Counted from the first letter of the stretch, positions 1 through 12,912 are shown. The stretch: DNA of 64,000 nucleotides from Diphasiastrum complanatum (GCA_029204225.1 CM055103.1:56501078-56565077), one strand, 5' to 3'. Numbers and translations: made by a program. The notes: generated by a model from the letters alone, not told the origin.

Positions 1-1790
1 GAGTATTTCTGTAGACTGTCACGAAAGTAATGTATTTCTGCAGACTTGTTTTAAATGCTAATTTCGTGGAAGTCCTTAAAGATGGCCAAGTCTTCAATGA
101 CTTCGAATTATTGAACTTAACATCTAAACTTGAAATTATGACAGGATTGGTTACCCTTTGTTGGAGATCAGCCGAAAGCCCGTTGTAGACGTTCTTCAAA
201 TAAATTGGTTGTCTAAGTTTGCAATTCCTGCAGGTATCAGATGAGCAGACGTAGAACCAAAGTTGGTTTCACCTGACCCTAGATCAATGATCAATAAACA
301 TGCAAGAAGAATCATGAAAGAGAAATTAGTCATTCACAAAGGAGGCAACTGGGGGCTTAATTTCAAACAGTCTCCCTTAAGCATGTTGAAGAAATTCTGG
401 TGCTTGATCCTGGGAAGTCCTTTGGTGAAGATGTCTATGACCATTTCTGTTGTGGAGCAGTATTGAAGGACCACTTGCCTTGAGAAAACTTTCTCTCGAA
501 TAAAATGATATTGGATTTCTATGTGCTTGGATTTGCCATGAAATCTGGGATTCAGTGACAGTGAAATATATCTCAAGTTGTCAGACAGAATGTTGGTAGC
601 ATTAAACTGAGTGTGATGTAGGTCATGAAGTAATAACTTGATCCATACAGCTTCTTTTGAAGCTTGACATGCTGTGATGTACTCTGCCTCTATCGAAGAA
701 AGTGCAACTGATTTCTGCTTCCTTGAGTTCCACGAAATTGGTCCCCTTGTCAGATAGAAACAGAACCCGGAGGTAGATTTTCTGGTAGAGATTGTTTCTC
801 CCCAATCTGAGTCGAAGTATCCTCGTAGGGCGAGTGGGTTGATAGCATTTCCATCGTCCCTGAATATATCTCATCACTCTCTTTAATGCTTTCCAATGAG
901 AAATCCTAGAATTAGACATGAATTGACTTAATGTGCTAATAGTGTATGCTAAATCTGGTCTAGTACATAGCATTGCATACATTAGAGATCCGATTAGTGA
1001 ATGATAAGGGTACTTTGCTAAGCTGAGTACTTCACTATCAGTCTCAGCACAAGAAGGTTTAGTCAATACTATTCTTGGATCCATTATAGTATCAATTGGT
1101 TTGCAATCAGACATATGAAACTTTTCTAAAATGCCTTTTAGATATGTTTGCTGGCTAAGACAGATCTTTTTCTAAAGTCTATCTCTAGTAATGTGAATTC
1201 TTAGCAAAGAATGAACATATCCTAAATCAGTCATGTCAAATTCCTTTGACAGAGCACTCTTACTAGTGTGTAGAAGAGAAGTGTCATTAGACAAAATAAA
1301 TGCATCATCTACGTAAAGAGCTATGTGAACTGAATTGGTGCCTATATCCTTTGAATAAACATTACAGCTAGCTCAATTGTTTGCAAATCCTAATTGAATG
1401 AGATAAGAGTTGATTCTATTGAACCGTGCTCTTGCGGCCTGTTTCAGACCGTAGATTGCTTTGTACATCTTGCACACTTTGTGCTCTTGGCCTTTGACTT
1501 CGAATCCTTCCGGTTGGAAGGTGTACAGCTCCTCTTTGACTGCATCTTAACAACAGGACTGAAAATTTCTTGATAATCCACTCCTTGGACTTGAGTGAAT
1601 CCTTTAGCCACCAGCCGTGCTTTTAATTTTGCAATGGAACCATCAGAGTTGATCTTTTTCTTGAAGATCCACTTGTTGTTGATAACTCTCTTGTGAGTGG
1701 GAAAGTCGACCAGTGTCCAGGTCTGATTCGTCAAAAGTGAGTTGTACCACTTTCCAAGCTTCTTGTCACTTCACAGCATCCTTGGAGTTA
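1..1790 (-). pseudogene. Z1 copia element, 3' half remnant (RT to RNase H)
   Basis: Decayed 3' part of a Ty1/copia polyprotein read leftward. From right to left the minus strand shows the RT start (about 1734-1540, with the copia signature [17 protein letters not shown]), the RT-to-RNase H linker (about 1114-850, with SLIGSLMYAM, TRPDLAY and HWKALKRVMRYI) and the RNase H end (about 576-334, with KSHIEI-like KSKHIEI and ADIFTKG-like residues). Frames are broken by stops and indels, and the RT palm between them is damaged, so this is not functional. The other half of the same element lies at 21981-23205; element A inserted between them with TSD ATTGC (1791-1795). The first 300 bases probably cover the 3' end of Z1, but I cannot place its LTR. 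A related copy, Z2, is at 52842-55745. Confidence 0.85.
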
Positions 1791-1795
1791 ATTGC

Positions 1796-2477
1796 TGTTA
1801 AAAATTCACAATTCTAGCTTGACTAGTTTTGGTCATATGACTTGTAAATAGTTAGATGGTCATGATGTGGCTTGTCACACGTGCCAAATAGCATAGGATT
1901 CCATTCATAAGGATGTTCTCAAGTAGACCTAAGTGTTAGAACCTTTGGAATGAGTCCAAATTATGCTTAGATACAAGGGAGAAAAAATAGGAGCTATTTT
2001 TGGTAATTTTTGCATTGTTGAGGGATCTCCAAGATTCCAACCCTAACTTGGTAGGGATGAAAGATCCACCAAAATTAGCATTAGGGATAGGTTTAGGGCT
2101 ACTCATACCTGCCCAAAACCGTGATGGATCATGTATATATAGGTGATGATATCTCACCAAAATCAATCAAGCAATTTCATGTTTTTTCTCTCATAATGGT
2201 GCAATTGCTCTCTATGTTCATAATTGTTTGAGTACTTGTGATTACTAATGATTATAGGATTGAATGTAGGTCTGGTGTACAGTACTCAGACTGTGGGAGG
2301 CCGTACTTTCACACGTGTGAAGCCTTCTTCAAGGATTTGGGCCATTTAGTGAGGTTCAAGCATAGATTTTTGATGGATTTTGATGGTTCAACTTGTGCTA
2401 ATCTTATGAAATCATAATCTATTGTTTCCCTCATCATTTCAAGTGTTTTAGGATCCTTATTTGCTGTAATTTTTACA
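1796..2477 (+). repeat. Element A 5' LTR
   Basis: 682 bp, starting TGTTAAAAATTC and ending ATTTTTACA, so it has the TG...CA ends of LTRs. A TATA-like TATATATA lies at 2134-2141, a plausible U3 core promoter. The palindrome TTCACACGTGTGAA (2308-2321) contains a G-box. A CACACGTGCC variant lies upstream at about 1878. The same LTR occurs at 21301-21980 and, inverted, in element D. Confidence 0.95.
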
Positions 2478-2489
2478 TGGTATCAGAGC
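2478..2489 (+). other. Element A primer-binding site (tRNA-iMet)
   Basis: TGGTATCAGAGC directly follows the LTR with no spacer. It is the usual plant copia PBS, complementary to the 3' end of initiator Met-tRNA. Confidence 0.95.
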
Positions 2490-3289
2490 CTAAAGGCTGA
2501 AATGAGCTAAATCCTTGGTTTTCATTCAATTTGATCACAATTTTTTATCTAAATCTTGTGTAGATTGGATCTTAGCATCTAGTATTGATTCTAGAACTCA
2601 AAGTGACTCAAATACATTGGAGATTGGTGTTGTGTGACTTCATTTGCAGGTGTTTAGGTGTCTAAAACCAGAGGCAAAGTTGAATTCAATTCACATTACC
2701 AAGATAGCAAGTTTTTGCTTGCTCCAAGCATTGATTTCTAAGCGAGTTTTGGAGGTGATTTCATAGAGAAGGCTTTCTAGCATTCAAGGAGAGGTAAGAT
2801 CAGAGTTTTGGGGACTCTTAAAGGCTGTTCTAAGGTTTACTAGACACCTCCTAAAGTGATTTAGGTTCAGTCCAACCATTGCTTGACTTATGCACCAAAT
2901 TAGATCAATTTTTCATCAATTTTGATCATTTTTTGCTTGTGATTGGATAGTAGATTGTGTTGCATCCTCATTAAGTTCCATTTAGATCTTTTACAAGTGA
3001 TTTTGGAAGTATATTAGGTTGCTGAAATTCACTCTTGATCAGATCATTTGGAAGCTTTAATGTTCTTTATAGAAAGAGGGGCAATTCTACTAGTATTGTC
3101 TACTTCAATCAAGCAAGTGCATTGTTTCTAGTATTCTATGATTTGATTTTGTTAGAGATCATTCTTAGATCTTTATAGGAAGTCTATTACTGATCTTTTC
3201 AGGTCCCTAAGAAGTGGGATAAGGTAGACCTTCAATCAAATCAATAGAAGTAACCTTCATTTGTGTCAAGTCCTTGATTAGGAGACTAG
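2490..3289 (+). other. Element A untranslated leader
   Basis: About 800 bp between PBS and gag ATG without a convincing coding frame. It is expected to carry packaging and dimerisation signals, but I see no clear motif. Confidence 0.7.
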
Positions 3290-5181
3290 ATGGCATCTAT
3301 AAATGCATATCTTTTGGATACTAATGAAAGGCTCAACAAAACTAACTATTCCATATGGAAAGTTAGAATGGAATCTATCATGATCATGCAAGATCTGATG
3401 GAAATTGTAAATGGTAAGGAGGGTGAACCTATTCATCCTCAAGAAAAAGCCAAATACATCAAGAGGTGCAATGTTGCACTACATTGCATAAAAATGAATG
3501 TTGCAAATGAACTCTTAAGAGAGGTAGGAGATTGCACTTCAGCTCAAGAAGCTTGGGAGACTTTGCAAAAGGTCTATGAATCCAAGAACCAAACTAGAAT
3601 GTCAGCTTTGAAGAATCAAATCTATAGAAGCTATCAAAAGAAAGGAGAGAGTGCACATACTTTTGTCCTAAGAGTAAAGGAATTGAACAAAGAGCTAGCC
3701 TTTATAGGTGACCCTATCAAGGATGAAGAGCTTGTTCAACTCATATTGAATGGACTAAGCTTTGAATTTGACAATTTGGTTCAGGGATATGCAATTATGG
3801 GTAAGCTACCCATACTTGAAGAACTCCAAGGCACGCTCATGGCCGAGGAATCAAGAAGGAGCCAAATGCAAGAGAGGATGGATAGGCTTTCCATCCAAGG
3901 TGGAGATGACCAAGCTCTCTTCACCAAAGGCAAAGGATCAACATTCAAGAAGTCTACAAAGCTTGAGGATCAAGAAGGACCCCCAAAGGCATCTCCATCA
4001 ACCACCAAAGTCAAGAAGGACAAATCAAAGGTGAAGTGCTACTATTGTAGCAAGATGGGGCATTATGCCTCGGAATGCTTCAAGAGGAAGCAAGATCAAA
4101 GCCAAGCCAACATGAGCAAAGAGGAGGAGGAGAAGAGTTCACATGAGGACTCTCTCATGATGTCCATATTTTCTTCAACAAGCTTCAAAGGAGAAGATCC
4201 TTGGTGGATTGACTCGGGTGCTAGTTCACACATGACTAGTAAAAGGGAGTTTTTCTCTTCTCTCTTATCTTATGATGGACCTATAAAGTCTATCTATACA
4301 TCAAATGATGAAGCTTGTAAGATTGAAGGAGTTGGTAGCATTCCCCTTTGCCTAGGATCTTCCAAAAAGATCAACATAGAAGGTGTTTTGTACATTCCTA
4401 CAATAACAAAGAATCTACTAAGTGTTGGCCGAATGGTAGACAATGGTTTCAATGTTGACTTTGCTTCAAATGAATGTTTCATCAAGAAGAAGGGTAAGAT
4501 AGTGGCTAAGGGCACTAGACTTGGCAAACTTTATAAGTTGGATGCATTTGTGGATACTAATGTTGTCATGTTGGCCGAGAAGAGCAAGATATCTACCTTT
4601 ACTTTATGGCACAAAAGACTTGGACATGTCAACTCGGGTTCCATGGAGGCTATGATCAAGGAGGAGTATGCTTTAGGCCTACCAAGGTCTATTGGGAAGG
4701 AAGACAAGGTTTGTGAAGCTTGTGCCTTATCCAAGGCACATAAGAAGGTGTTTCCTAACTCCATCACAAAGTCATCTCATCCTCTTGAACTCATACACTC
4801 GGATGTGCACATTGCTAGCACCAAATCTAATGGAGGTTCATCCATGTTTTTAACCTTCATTGATGACTACTCAAGATATTGTTGGGTGTTCTTACTTTCC
4901 TTCAAGTCTCAAATATTTGATACTTTTGTAAAGTTCAAGTTGTTTGTGGAAAAGCATCATAATCATAGCATCAAGATTCTTAGAAGTGACAATGGTGGAG
5001 AATTCATCTCCAATGAGTTCAAGGCCTTTTGTGAGGAGGAAGGGATCAAGAAAGAGACTTTTTGTCCTTACACTCCTCAACAAAATGGAGTTGCTGAAAG
5101 AAGGAATAGAACATTATGTGAATGTTCTAAGGCTTTAAGATTAGATGCTTGTTTGCCCAAATCCTTTTGGGGTGAGTCTCT
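3290..5181 (+). CDS. Element A gag-pol, segment 1 (gag, protease, integrase core)
   Basis: First 630 codons of the copia polyprotein. Visible parts: gag (UBN2-type, with NYSIWKVRMES near the start), CCHC zinc knuckle of the nucleocapsid from C250 (CYYCSKMGHYASEC), aspartic protease active site DSGA at about D308, the GAG-pre-integrase HHCC zinc region from about residue 440 (LWHKRLGH...CEAC), and the integrase catalytic triad D505, D567 and E603, i.e. the DDX35E spacing. The ATG was chosen because the peptide after it matches the N termini of the other copia gags in this window. The frame is cut by element B after position 5181 (two bases into a codon) and resumes correctly at 11618. Confidence 0.93.
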
Positions 5182-5836
5182 TGTGAAAAATACAGATCCT
5201 AAGTGGATCTAAACTCCAAGATCATTGGCTTGAATGCTTGCACTCCAAACTACATAAGCTAGGAATTGGCAACACATTCTATGCTACCTAGAATGCAAAG
5301 AACTTGATCAAAAAGCATTTATCACAAATGGAAACTTCCATAAACATCAAGTGCGGCCCAAAATAGCATTATACAGTCCATAATACATCAGCCTATCACT
5401 TTTGGAAAGCACCTAAGATCATACACAATAGCTTGAAGACAATACACACAACAATGCTCTCAATGGAGGAAGAAACAATGACAATGATCTATTGATCTCA
5501 ATGAAGCATACAAAAGGTTTCTCCAACCTGTTCTCCACGACTTCCCTACTATTTATGGATGAGGAAGATGACTCTCTCTCCTCTCTCTAGAAGGTACTTG
5601 ACCCTAGATATTCCCTATATAGGAAAAATAGCTAAAAATGGCTTATATGACCAAAATACATCAAAATGGTCTCATTTTGAAGGGTATGAAGTTTGACACT
5701 TCATCATACTGAAAAAATACAGTAAATAAAAACATTGTGGCCTGGTTCACACGTGTGAAACTCCAGAACCAAAACTATTTACAATTTTAGCCAATTTAGG
5801 CCTCAAACTAGCTAGGAAATGTTGACAATTTTCACA
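5182..5836 (-). repeat. Element B 3' LTR
   Basis: 655 bp. The palindrome TTCACACGTGTGAA is at 5746-5759. In element orientation a purine tract (GAAGAGGGAG, complement of 5837-5847) abuts this LTR. Confidence 0.95.
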
Positions 5837-8800
5837 CTCCCTCTTCAACATTGGATGCTAGTTTCAACATAGTCTTTGAGCACATTCCAAGATTAGATCT
5901 ATGCATTAAATATAGGTCCTTTCCCAATGGTTTGGTGAAGATATCAGCCACACACTCCTTTGAAGAGACATGTTGAAGCTCCACCTCTTTGGCAATGACT
6001 TGATCTCTCACAAAATGGTGAGCAATCTCAATGTGCTTGCTCCTTGCATGAAAAACAGGATTGCTTGCCAAGCTTTGGGCTGAAAGGTTATCACAAAGTA
6101 TGATTGGAGTCTTCTCTGGTTCCAGCAAGTGAAGATCCAATAACATCCTCTTGATCCAAAGAATCTCCTTGGTGCATGTTGTTAATGCCTTGTACTCGGC
6201 TTCGGTGGAAGATAGAGAGATAGTTGGTTGCTTCTTTGATAGCCATGAGACCACTCCATCTCCAAGATAGATTGCAAAGGCACTTGTTGACTTCCTATCC
6301 ATTTGATCACCTGCAAAATCTGAATCTGAAAATCCACAAAGGTTAGGTGTAGTACCTCCATACAAGATGCCAAAATCTCTAGATCCCGAGATGTATCTAA
6401 GTACTCTCTTTCCTAGCTTCCAATGAGCCTCACTAGGATCTTGCATAAATTGACTTAGTTTACCAACCACAAAGCTTAGATCAGGTCTTGTGATGGTTAA
6501 CCATATAAGAGATCCTATTAGCTTTCTATAAAGAGTAATGTCCTTGAAGGATCTTTCATTACTTCTTGTAGTTAGCTTTACATTTGATTCCATAGGAGTA
6601 GAAACAACTTTACAATCTTCCATATGAAACCTTTTTAGAATAGAGTTAACATACTTTTCTTGACATATGAATGTAGATTTAGAAGTTCTAATAATCTCTA
6701 TTCCTAAAATATAATGAAGTTTACCAAGATCTTAAATTTCAAACTCTCTTTTGAGTGCCATCTTGATTTCATCTATATCTAGATTGTTACCACCACTTAA
6801 GATAATGTCATCAACATAGATCAAAAGTAAAGTGATATCATTTTCATTAAATCTAAAGTAGAGAGAATGATCATACTCACTCATAACAAAGTTTTGAGAA
6901 AGTAAGAAGGAATTGAGCTTAGCATACCAACTCCTTGGTGCTTGCTTTAGCCCATACAAACTCTTTTGGAGATAGCACACATGATTAGGCTCATCATGTG
7001 AAACATAGCCCTCGGGTTGCTCCATGTAAATATCTTCTTCAAGATCACCATTCAAGAAGGCATTAGTAACATCCATTTGCCACATATCCCAATCATAAAG
7101 AGTTGCAAGAGAGATTAGGATTCGAATAGTTACCATCTTTGCCACGGGTGCAAAGGTCTCATCATAGTCAATACCATATTCTTGAGCATACCCCTTTGCC
7201 ACCAACCTTGCCTTGTACTTGTTGATTGATCCATCTTGATTTGTCTTGATCTTGAAGATCCACTTACAACCAATTGCCTTCTTGTCCTTTGGAAGCTTTA
7301 CCAACCTCCATGTGTTGCTTTTGATGAGTGCTTGATGCTCATGATCCATGGCTTGGATCCATTCCTTCTTTTGAATTGCTTCACCTACACAAGTTGGTTC
7401 ATCAAAAGAGGTAAGAAAAGCAAAGTTAGAGTTGTCCACCACTTGCTTTCCTTTTTCATCATAGGTTAGCCTTGATGGCTTAGCCCTTTGCCTTTGAGTC
7501 TTCCTTGAAGTTTGCTTTGGAGTGGCATCTCCATCTTCATCCAAGACATCTTGCACATCATGATGATTAGTAGGCACATCAACATCAACATCAACAACAT
7601 TGGAAACATTCTCTTCATGAAAGATGACATCCCTACTTATGACAACTTTCTTTGTAGAAGGAATGTACACTTTGTAAGCCTTGCTTACTTCACTATAGCC
7701 AACAAACACACCCTTCTTTGATGAAGGATCTTCTTTAGTTCTATCATCAAGTGTGATATTGACAAAACATGTACATCCAAAGATCCTACAATGCTTGACA
7801 CTCGGCCTTCTACCATAAAGAACCTCATGAGGAGTTTTACCATCCAAGGAAGCACTTGTCCATCTATTACATAGATAGTTAGCACATGCTAAAGCTTCCC
7901 CCCAAAAAGACTTAGCAAGATTAGCATGTAGTCTCATTGCCTTGGCACATTCACAAAGGGTTCTATTCTTCCTCTCGGCCACTCCATTCTGTTGTGGAGT
8001 CCTAGGACTAGACATCTCCCTCTTAATCCCATGTGCTATACAAAAGTCTTTGAACCTATTTGAGGTGTATTCCCCTCCATTATCAGACCTTAAGCATTTG
8101 ATCTTTGTATTGAATTGGTTTTCCATTTCATTCTTGAACTTGACAAATGCAGCAAACACTTCATCCTTACTTTTAAGAAGATAGATCCAAGTATACCTAC
8201 TAAAGTCATCAATGAAAGTTGCATACATCTTTGCCCCACCATTGCTAGTTGTACTAGAAGAATGAATATCAGAATGCACAAGTTGAAAAGCTTCTTTAGA
8301 TCTAGAAGTAGATCTAGAATAAGCAAGTCTATGAGATTTGGACAAGGCACAATGTTCACAAACACTATTGTTTGCAACAAGACTTTTAGGGAGACCAAGA
8401 ACAAGCTCTTTCTTTGCCATTACCTCCAAAGATTTGAAGTTGGGATGGCCCAACCTCTTGTGCCAAACTTCTTGGTTTGTCAATTGCTCCCTAGCCATAC
8501 ATCCTTCATGATTAGAGATCACACATGCATCAAGCTTGAAAAGTTTACCATGCCTCCTACCTTGAGCAATCAAGGATCCACATTTACTTATCAAACATGC
8601 ATCTCCAATGAACTCCACATCAAGTCCTTTGTCAATCATTTGACTTACACTAAGCAAATTCTTAGTGATTGAAGGAATGTACAAAACATTTTCAAGATTT
8701 GCTTTCCTATTTGTTGAAAGGGAAATAGGAATAGTGCCTATGCCTTTGATGTCACATTGACCATCATTTGTAGTGTAGATGATGTTACCTTCTCCCTCAT

Positions 8801-9785
8801 AAGACAATAAGGATGTAAAGTATTCCTTATGTCTTGTCATGTGAGATGAGGCTCCACTATCAATCCACCAAGGATCATTATCATCTATGTTGGCTAACAA
8901 ACTTGAAGTCATAACAAGTGATTCACATGTGTTATGTTCTTCCTCATCTATTGTAAGATTTCCTTGCCTCTCTCCTTGCTCTCTTTTCTTCTTATAACAT
9001 TCATTTGCAAAATGACCTTTTATCCCACAATAAAAGCACTTGAACTTTGACTTATTGTTCTTAGTAGAAGAGGAAGAGGAAGAGTGATCATCATGATCAA
9101 AGTTACCACCTTTGGACCATTTCCCTTTGCCTTTACCTTTGCCCTTGAATTTGCCTTTTGTGAAGAAAGCCTCTTCACCTCCACCTTGCAAGGATGCACC
9201 ATCAAGCTTTGATTGCAACCTATGTTCTTCAGCCAATAAGATTTCTTGCAAGTCAACCACACTTGGCAAGACTCTTTGAATGGCAAAACTTTGCACAAGG
9301 TTAGCATGTTCATTTAGCAAACCATTCAACATAACTTGGACTATTTCACCATCTTTTATGTTCTCATCAATGCATGCTAAATCATCACTTAGGGACTTAA
9401 CTCTCAAGATAAATGCATGAGCACTTTCACCCTCTCTTTGCCTACTAGAAAATATTTGTCTCCTTAGGGTCAATACCCTAGATGTGGACTTTGATTCAAA
9501 GAGCTTCTTTAAGGCATTCCATGCCTCACTTGCACTTTGACACTTTCCAACTTCCTTGAGAAGTTCATTTGTAACATTCATTTTAATGATATGAAGAGCC
9601 CTTTTGGCCTTCTTATCAAACCTTTGTTGCTCTTGAAGTGTGAGAGGTCTCTCTTCAATTTCTGCAACTATGTCCATGAGTTCATTCAACTCAAGTAAGG
9701 ACTCCATCCTCACTTTCCAAGTAGAGTAGTTTGATGAACTCAACCTTTCACTAGACTCTAGCATGATCCCACCATTGGAAGCCAT
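5832..9785 (-). pseudogene. Element B gag-pol polyprotein with one in-frame stop
   Basis: A single 1318-codon frame from the ATG at 9785 to TGA at 5834-5832. Domains in order: UBN2-type gag; a Lys/Gly-rich basic stretch; CCHC knuckle at C250; protease DSGA; GAG-pre-integrase; integrase core with SDNGGE and AERKNRT; RT with YVDD at about residues 990-993; RNase H with SDSDFAGD, TEAEYKAL and CDNLSAQ. The only defect I see is TAA at 6734-6732, just after the RT palm, where relatives have a Lys or similar codon before DLG. Downstream codons remain in register. The native stop is made by the first LTR bases, and the last residues are encoded by the purine tract. Length matches A (1316 aa). Confidence 0.93.
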
Positions 9786-10945
9786 GATTCTAATGTTTCT
9801 TCAACTTTTAGGTTTTGTCCTAAAGCACTTAGCACTCACTTTTCTCTCAACAAATGATAGATAAAGAGATCTATGAAGATTTAGGACCCTAAAACACTTC
9901 TATCTTGAACCTAGATGGTTTCCAAGCATAGAAAGGAAGATTGAAACACATGCAACACTTTGCACACACTAAGAATGGATTACAAAATCAAACCAACCTG
10001 AACACACTCTTGCTTAAGCTCTCAAACTTTCCAGCAAGTGACCAAATCAAGTTATGGTGTGAAGAGTTACTTGCATTCTTAGAAAATACCCAAAACTAGG
10101 ATGCCAAGATTACCTAGTAATGAACAAACTTGATCAACATATGATCAACACACTAAGATATTGATTCAACCTGTAAAACCACATGTAAACCACACTTCTA
10201 AAAGTTTATAAACTCCAGCAAGTGATAAATACAAGATTTAGAGGTGAATGAATGAGCACACTTAGTGAATCACAAGACTAGCTTCACTATCTTGTCAAAT
10301 CTTGGTGTTTAGATGTAGATCTAAGATCACTTCACATGAGAATGTTCCTCAACCTGTTAAGAACCTGAAAACACACTTGCATAATGGTTAACACCTTCCA
10401 GCAAATGCTCCAATCAAATTACATAAGGAGAGTTACTTACATGCTCAACAAAGTACACCAAAATTTATGCCAAAATTGATGACAATCTTTACAATATGCT
10501 CTTCACAATGGAGCTTACAATATGTTCACCCAAAAAAGGGGATCTTTCATCCAAATGGGAGCTTTGCTCAGCCTTTAGGAGAATTACAACTCACTCAAAA
10601 GAGCATTTGTCATCCACTTAAGGAGAAGTTTCATCCACTTAAGGAGAGTGTTCATCCAAGAATGGAGATTGTCAACAATAGGATTGAAAAGAACATTGTT
10701 AGTATTGAATATGCACAAGCCTCACAATCACAAATGATTAGGTGTTATGATCTGATCCAAAATAGTTTCTTTTCAGCCTCTGATCTTCAATAGACCTGAA
10801 ATATGCTTTTGATCCACAAGTTCAACTCACAAAACAAAGGTTAGTAAGATTTGATCAACAAAGCAATGCAAAATCATGCTAGAACTTGATCAAACATCCA
10901 AATATCACCAAAAATGGAATACTTACTGTAAATAGAAGCCAACCA
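9786..10945 (-). other. Element B untranslated leader with short repeats
   Basis: About 1.16 kb between PBS and gag. Around 10611-10660 it carries repeated units of the type CTTAAGTGGATGA (element sense), each with the palindrome CTTAAG. The same block is in C and, more diverged, in B2. An antisense 108-codon frame (10467-10793) overlaps it and is present unchanged in C; I treat it as fortuitous. Confidence 0.7.
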
Positions 10946-10957
10946 GCTCTGATACCA
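10946..10957 (-). other. Element B primer-binding site (tRNA-iMet)
   Basis: GCTCTGATACCA on the plus strand, i.e. TGGTATCAGAGC in element orientation, directly next to the 5' LTR. Confidence 0.95.
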
Positions 10958-11612
10958 TGTGAAAAATACAGATCCTAAGTGGATCTAAACTCCAAGATCA
11001 TTGGCTTGAATGCTTGCACTCCAAACTACATAAGCTAGGAATTGGCAACACATTCTATGCTACCTAGAATGCAAAGAACTTGATCAAAAAGCATTTATCA
11101 CAAATGGAAACTTCCATAAACATCAAGTGCGGCCCAAAATAGCATTATACAGTCCATAATACATCAGCCTATCACTTTTGGAAAGCACCTAAGATCATAC
11201 ACAATAGCTTGAAGACAATACACACAACAATGCTCTCAATGGAGGAAGAAACAATGACAATGATCTATTGATCTCAATGAAGCATACAAAAGGTTTCTCC
11301 AACCTGTTCTCCACGACTTCCCTACTATTTATGGATGAGGAAGATGACTCTCTCTCCTCTCTCTAGAAGGTACTTAACCCTAGATATTCCCTATATAGGA
11401 AAAATAGCTAAAAATGGCTTATATGACCAAAATACATCAAAATGGTCTCATTTTGAAGGGTATGAAGTTTGACACTTCATCATACTGAAAAAATACAGTA
11501 AATAAAAACATTGTGGCCTGGTTCACACGTGTGAAACTCCAGAACCAAAACTATTTACAATTTTAGCCAATTTAGGCCTCAAACTAGCTAGGAAATGTTG
11601 ACAATTTTCACA
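10958..11612 (-). repeat. Element B 5' LTR
   Basis: 655 bp, pair of 5182-5836. Palindrome TTCACACGTGTGAA at 11522-11535. About 246 bp at its U5 end match the U5 end of element C's LTRs almost exactly, whereas its U3 is clearly different from C's. Confidence 0.95.
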
Positions 11613-12912
11613 TCTCTTGTATGTGCAAACTACTTGATGAATAGGGTGTCTTGCAAAGCAATTGAAGGCAAAACTCCTTATGAGATGTTGTATGGAAAGA
11701 AACCCAATCTTAATCACTTGAAAGTTTTTGGGTGTATATGTTATGTGCATGTGCCATTGGAAACAAGAACCAAGGAGGATCCATCTTCCACAAGAGGGAT
11801 CATGCTTGGATATGCAAGCTCAAGCAAGGGCTACAAAGTCTATCTCCCATCCTTGAACAAATTTGTTGTTTCAAGGGATGTCATCTTTGATGAACATCAT
11901 ATGCATATGCTTAAAGAAGGCTCAAGTGCTCCAACAATCAAGAAGAAGATGGCCGAGGAGCAAGATCTTGGTTTTGAGGAGGAGCTCATGGAGGAGCAAG
12001 CACCAAACCCACCTATCACACCAAGGAGATCTTCAAGGGCAAAAGTGGAGCCATCAAGGCTCACATATCAAGGCAAAGGACAGCAAGTTGAGGGTATCTC
12101 ATCCACTTCTTATGCTTTATCTAGTTTTGAAGAACCGTCTAATGTTGAAGATGCATTGAACTCCAAAGAATGGTATAAAGCTATGTTGGATGAGTATGAT
12201 GCCTTGATTGAGAATGAAACTTGGTTGCTTGTTGAGAGACCTCAAAGGAATGTAATAGGATGCAAGTGGGTCTTCAAGCTTAAGTTGAATGCAAATGGGA
12301 GTGTTAACAAACATAAAGCAAGATTAGTTGCAAAAGGTTATGCTCAAGAGAGAGGGATAGACTATGAGGAAACTTTTGCACCCATGGCCAAGATGGTCAC
12401 AATAAGACTAATCATTGCACTTGCATCACATTTTGGATGTATTCTATGTCAAATGGATGTCTCTAATGCTTTCTTGAATGGTTTTTTGGAAGAGGATATC
12501 TATATGGAGCAGCCACAAGGGTTCATCAAGCATGGAATGGAGAACAAAGTATGCCATCTCCAAAGAAGCATCTATGGCTTGAAGCAAGCCTCAAGATCTT
12601 GGAATTCAAGACTACATTGCTATCTTATTTCACTTTCTTTTGTTCAAAGTGAATATGATCCCACTCTTTACATTAAGTTTGATGATGTTGGTATTGTACT
12701 TTTACTCATTTATGTAGATGACATCATCATTAGTGGAAATAGTGTTGATGGTATTGAAAAAATCAAGATAGATCTATCCTTAGAGTTCAAGATGGTAGAT
12801 CTAGGGTGTCTTCACTTCATCTTAGGCATAGAAGTACTTAGAGGGTCTGATTTTATCTTTATAAGTCAAGTAAACTATGCTCAAAGTCTTTTGAAGAAGT
12901 TTAAGATGGAAG
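11613..12912 (+). CDS. Element A pol, segment 2 (integrase C-term to RT)
   Basis: Continues A's polyprotein after element B. Visible: the integrase C-terminal region (CANYLMNR, then GYKVYLPS and SRDVIF), a variable Glu-rich linker, and the reverse transcriptase ([42 protein letters not shown], and the catalytic YVDD at about 12714-12725). Phase is exact: two bases of the split codon lie at 5180-5181 and the third at 11618 (11613-11617 being the duplicated TSD). Element C interrupts it after 12912, inside the RT-RNase H connection. No internal stop is seen. Confidence 0.93.

Larger units (their letters stand above)
5182..11612 (-). mobile_element. Element B: near-intact Ty1/copia element nested in A
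   Basis: 6431 bp, TSD TCTCT (5177-5181 and 11613-11617). It has two 655-bp LTRs with ends TGTGAAAAT/ATTTTCACA in element orientation, a PBS, a leader, one long gag-pol frame and a PPT. By eye the LTRs differ at one base (5600 G, 11376 A), so this is a very recent insertion. It was probably able to move, or nearly so, apart from one nonsense codon in pol. It is the likely helper-type relative of element C. Confidence 0.96.

Noticed and set aside
1936-2166. A 76-codon antisense frame present unchanged in all four A-type LTRs
   Set aside because: The LTRs are nearly identical because they are young, so conservation of the frame carries no information; it spans the promoter area and resembles no protein.
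10467-10793. 108-codon antisense frame in the leaders of B and C
   Set aside because: Copies are identical by recent recombination; in B2 the frame is broken. The HPLKE repeats are the reverse of the leader repeat.
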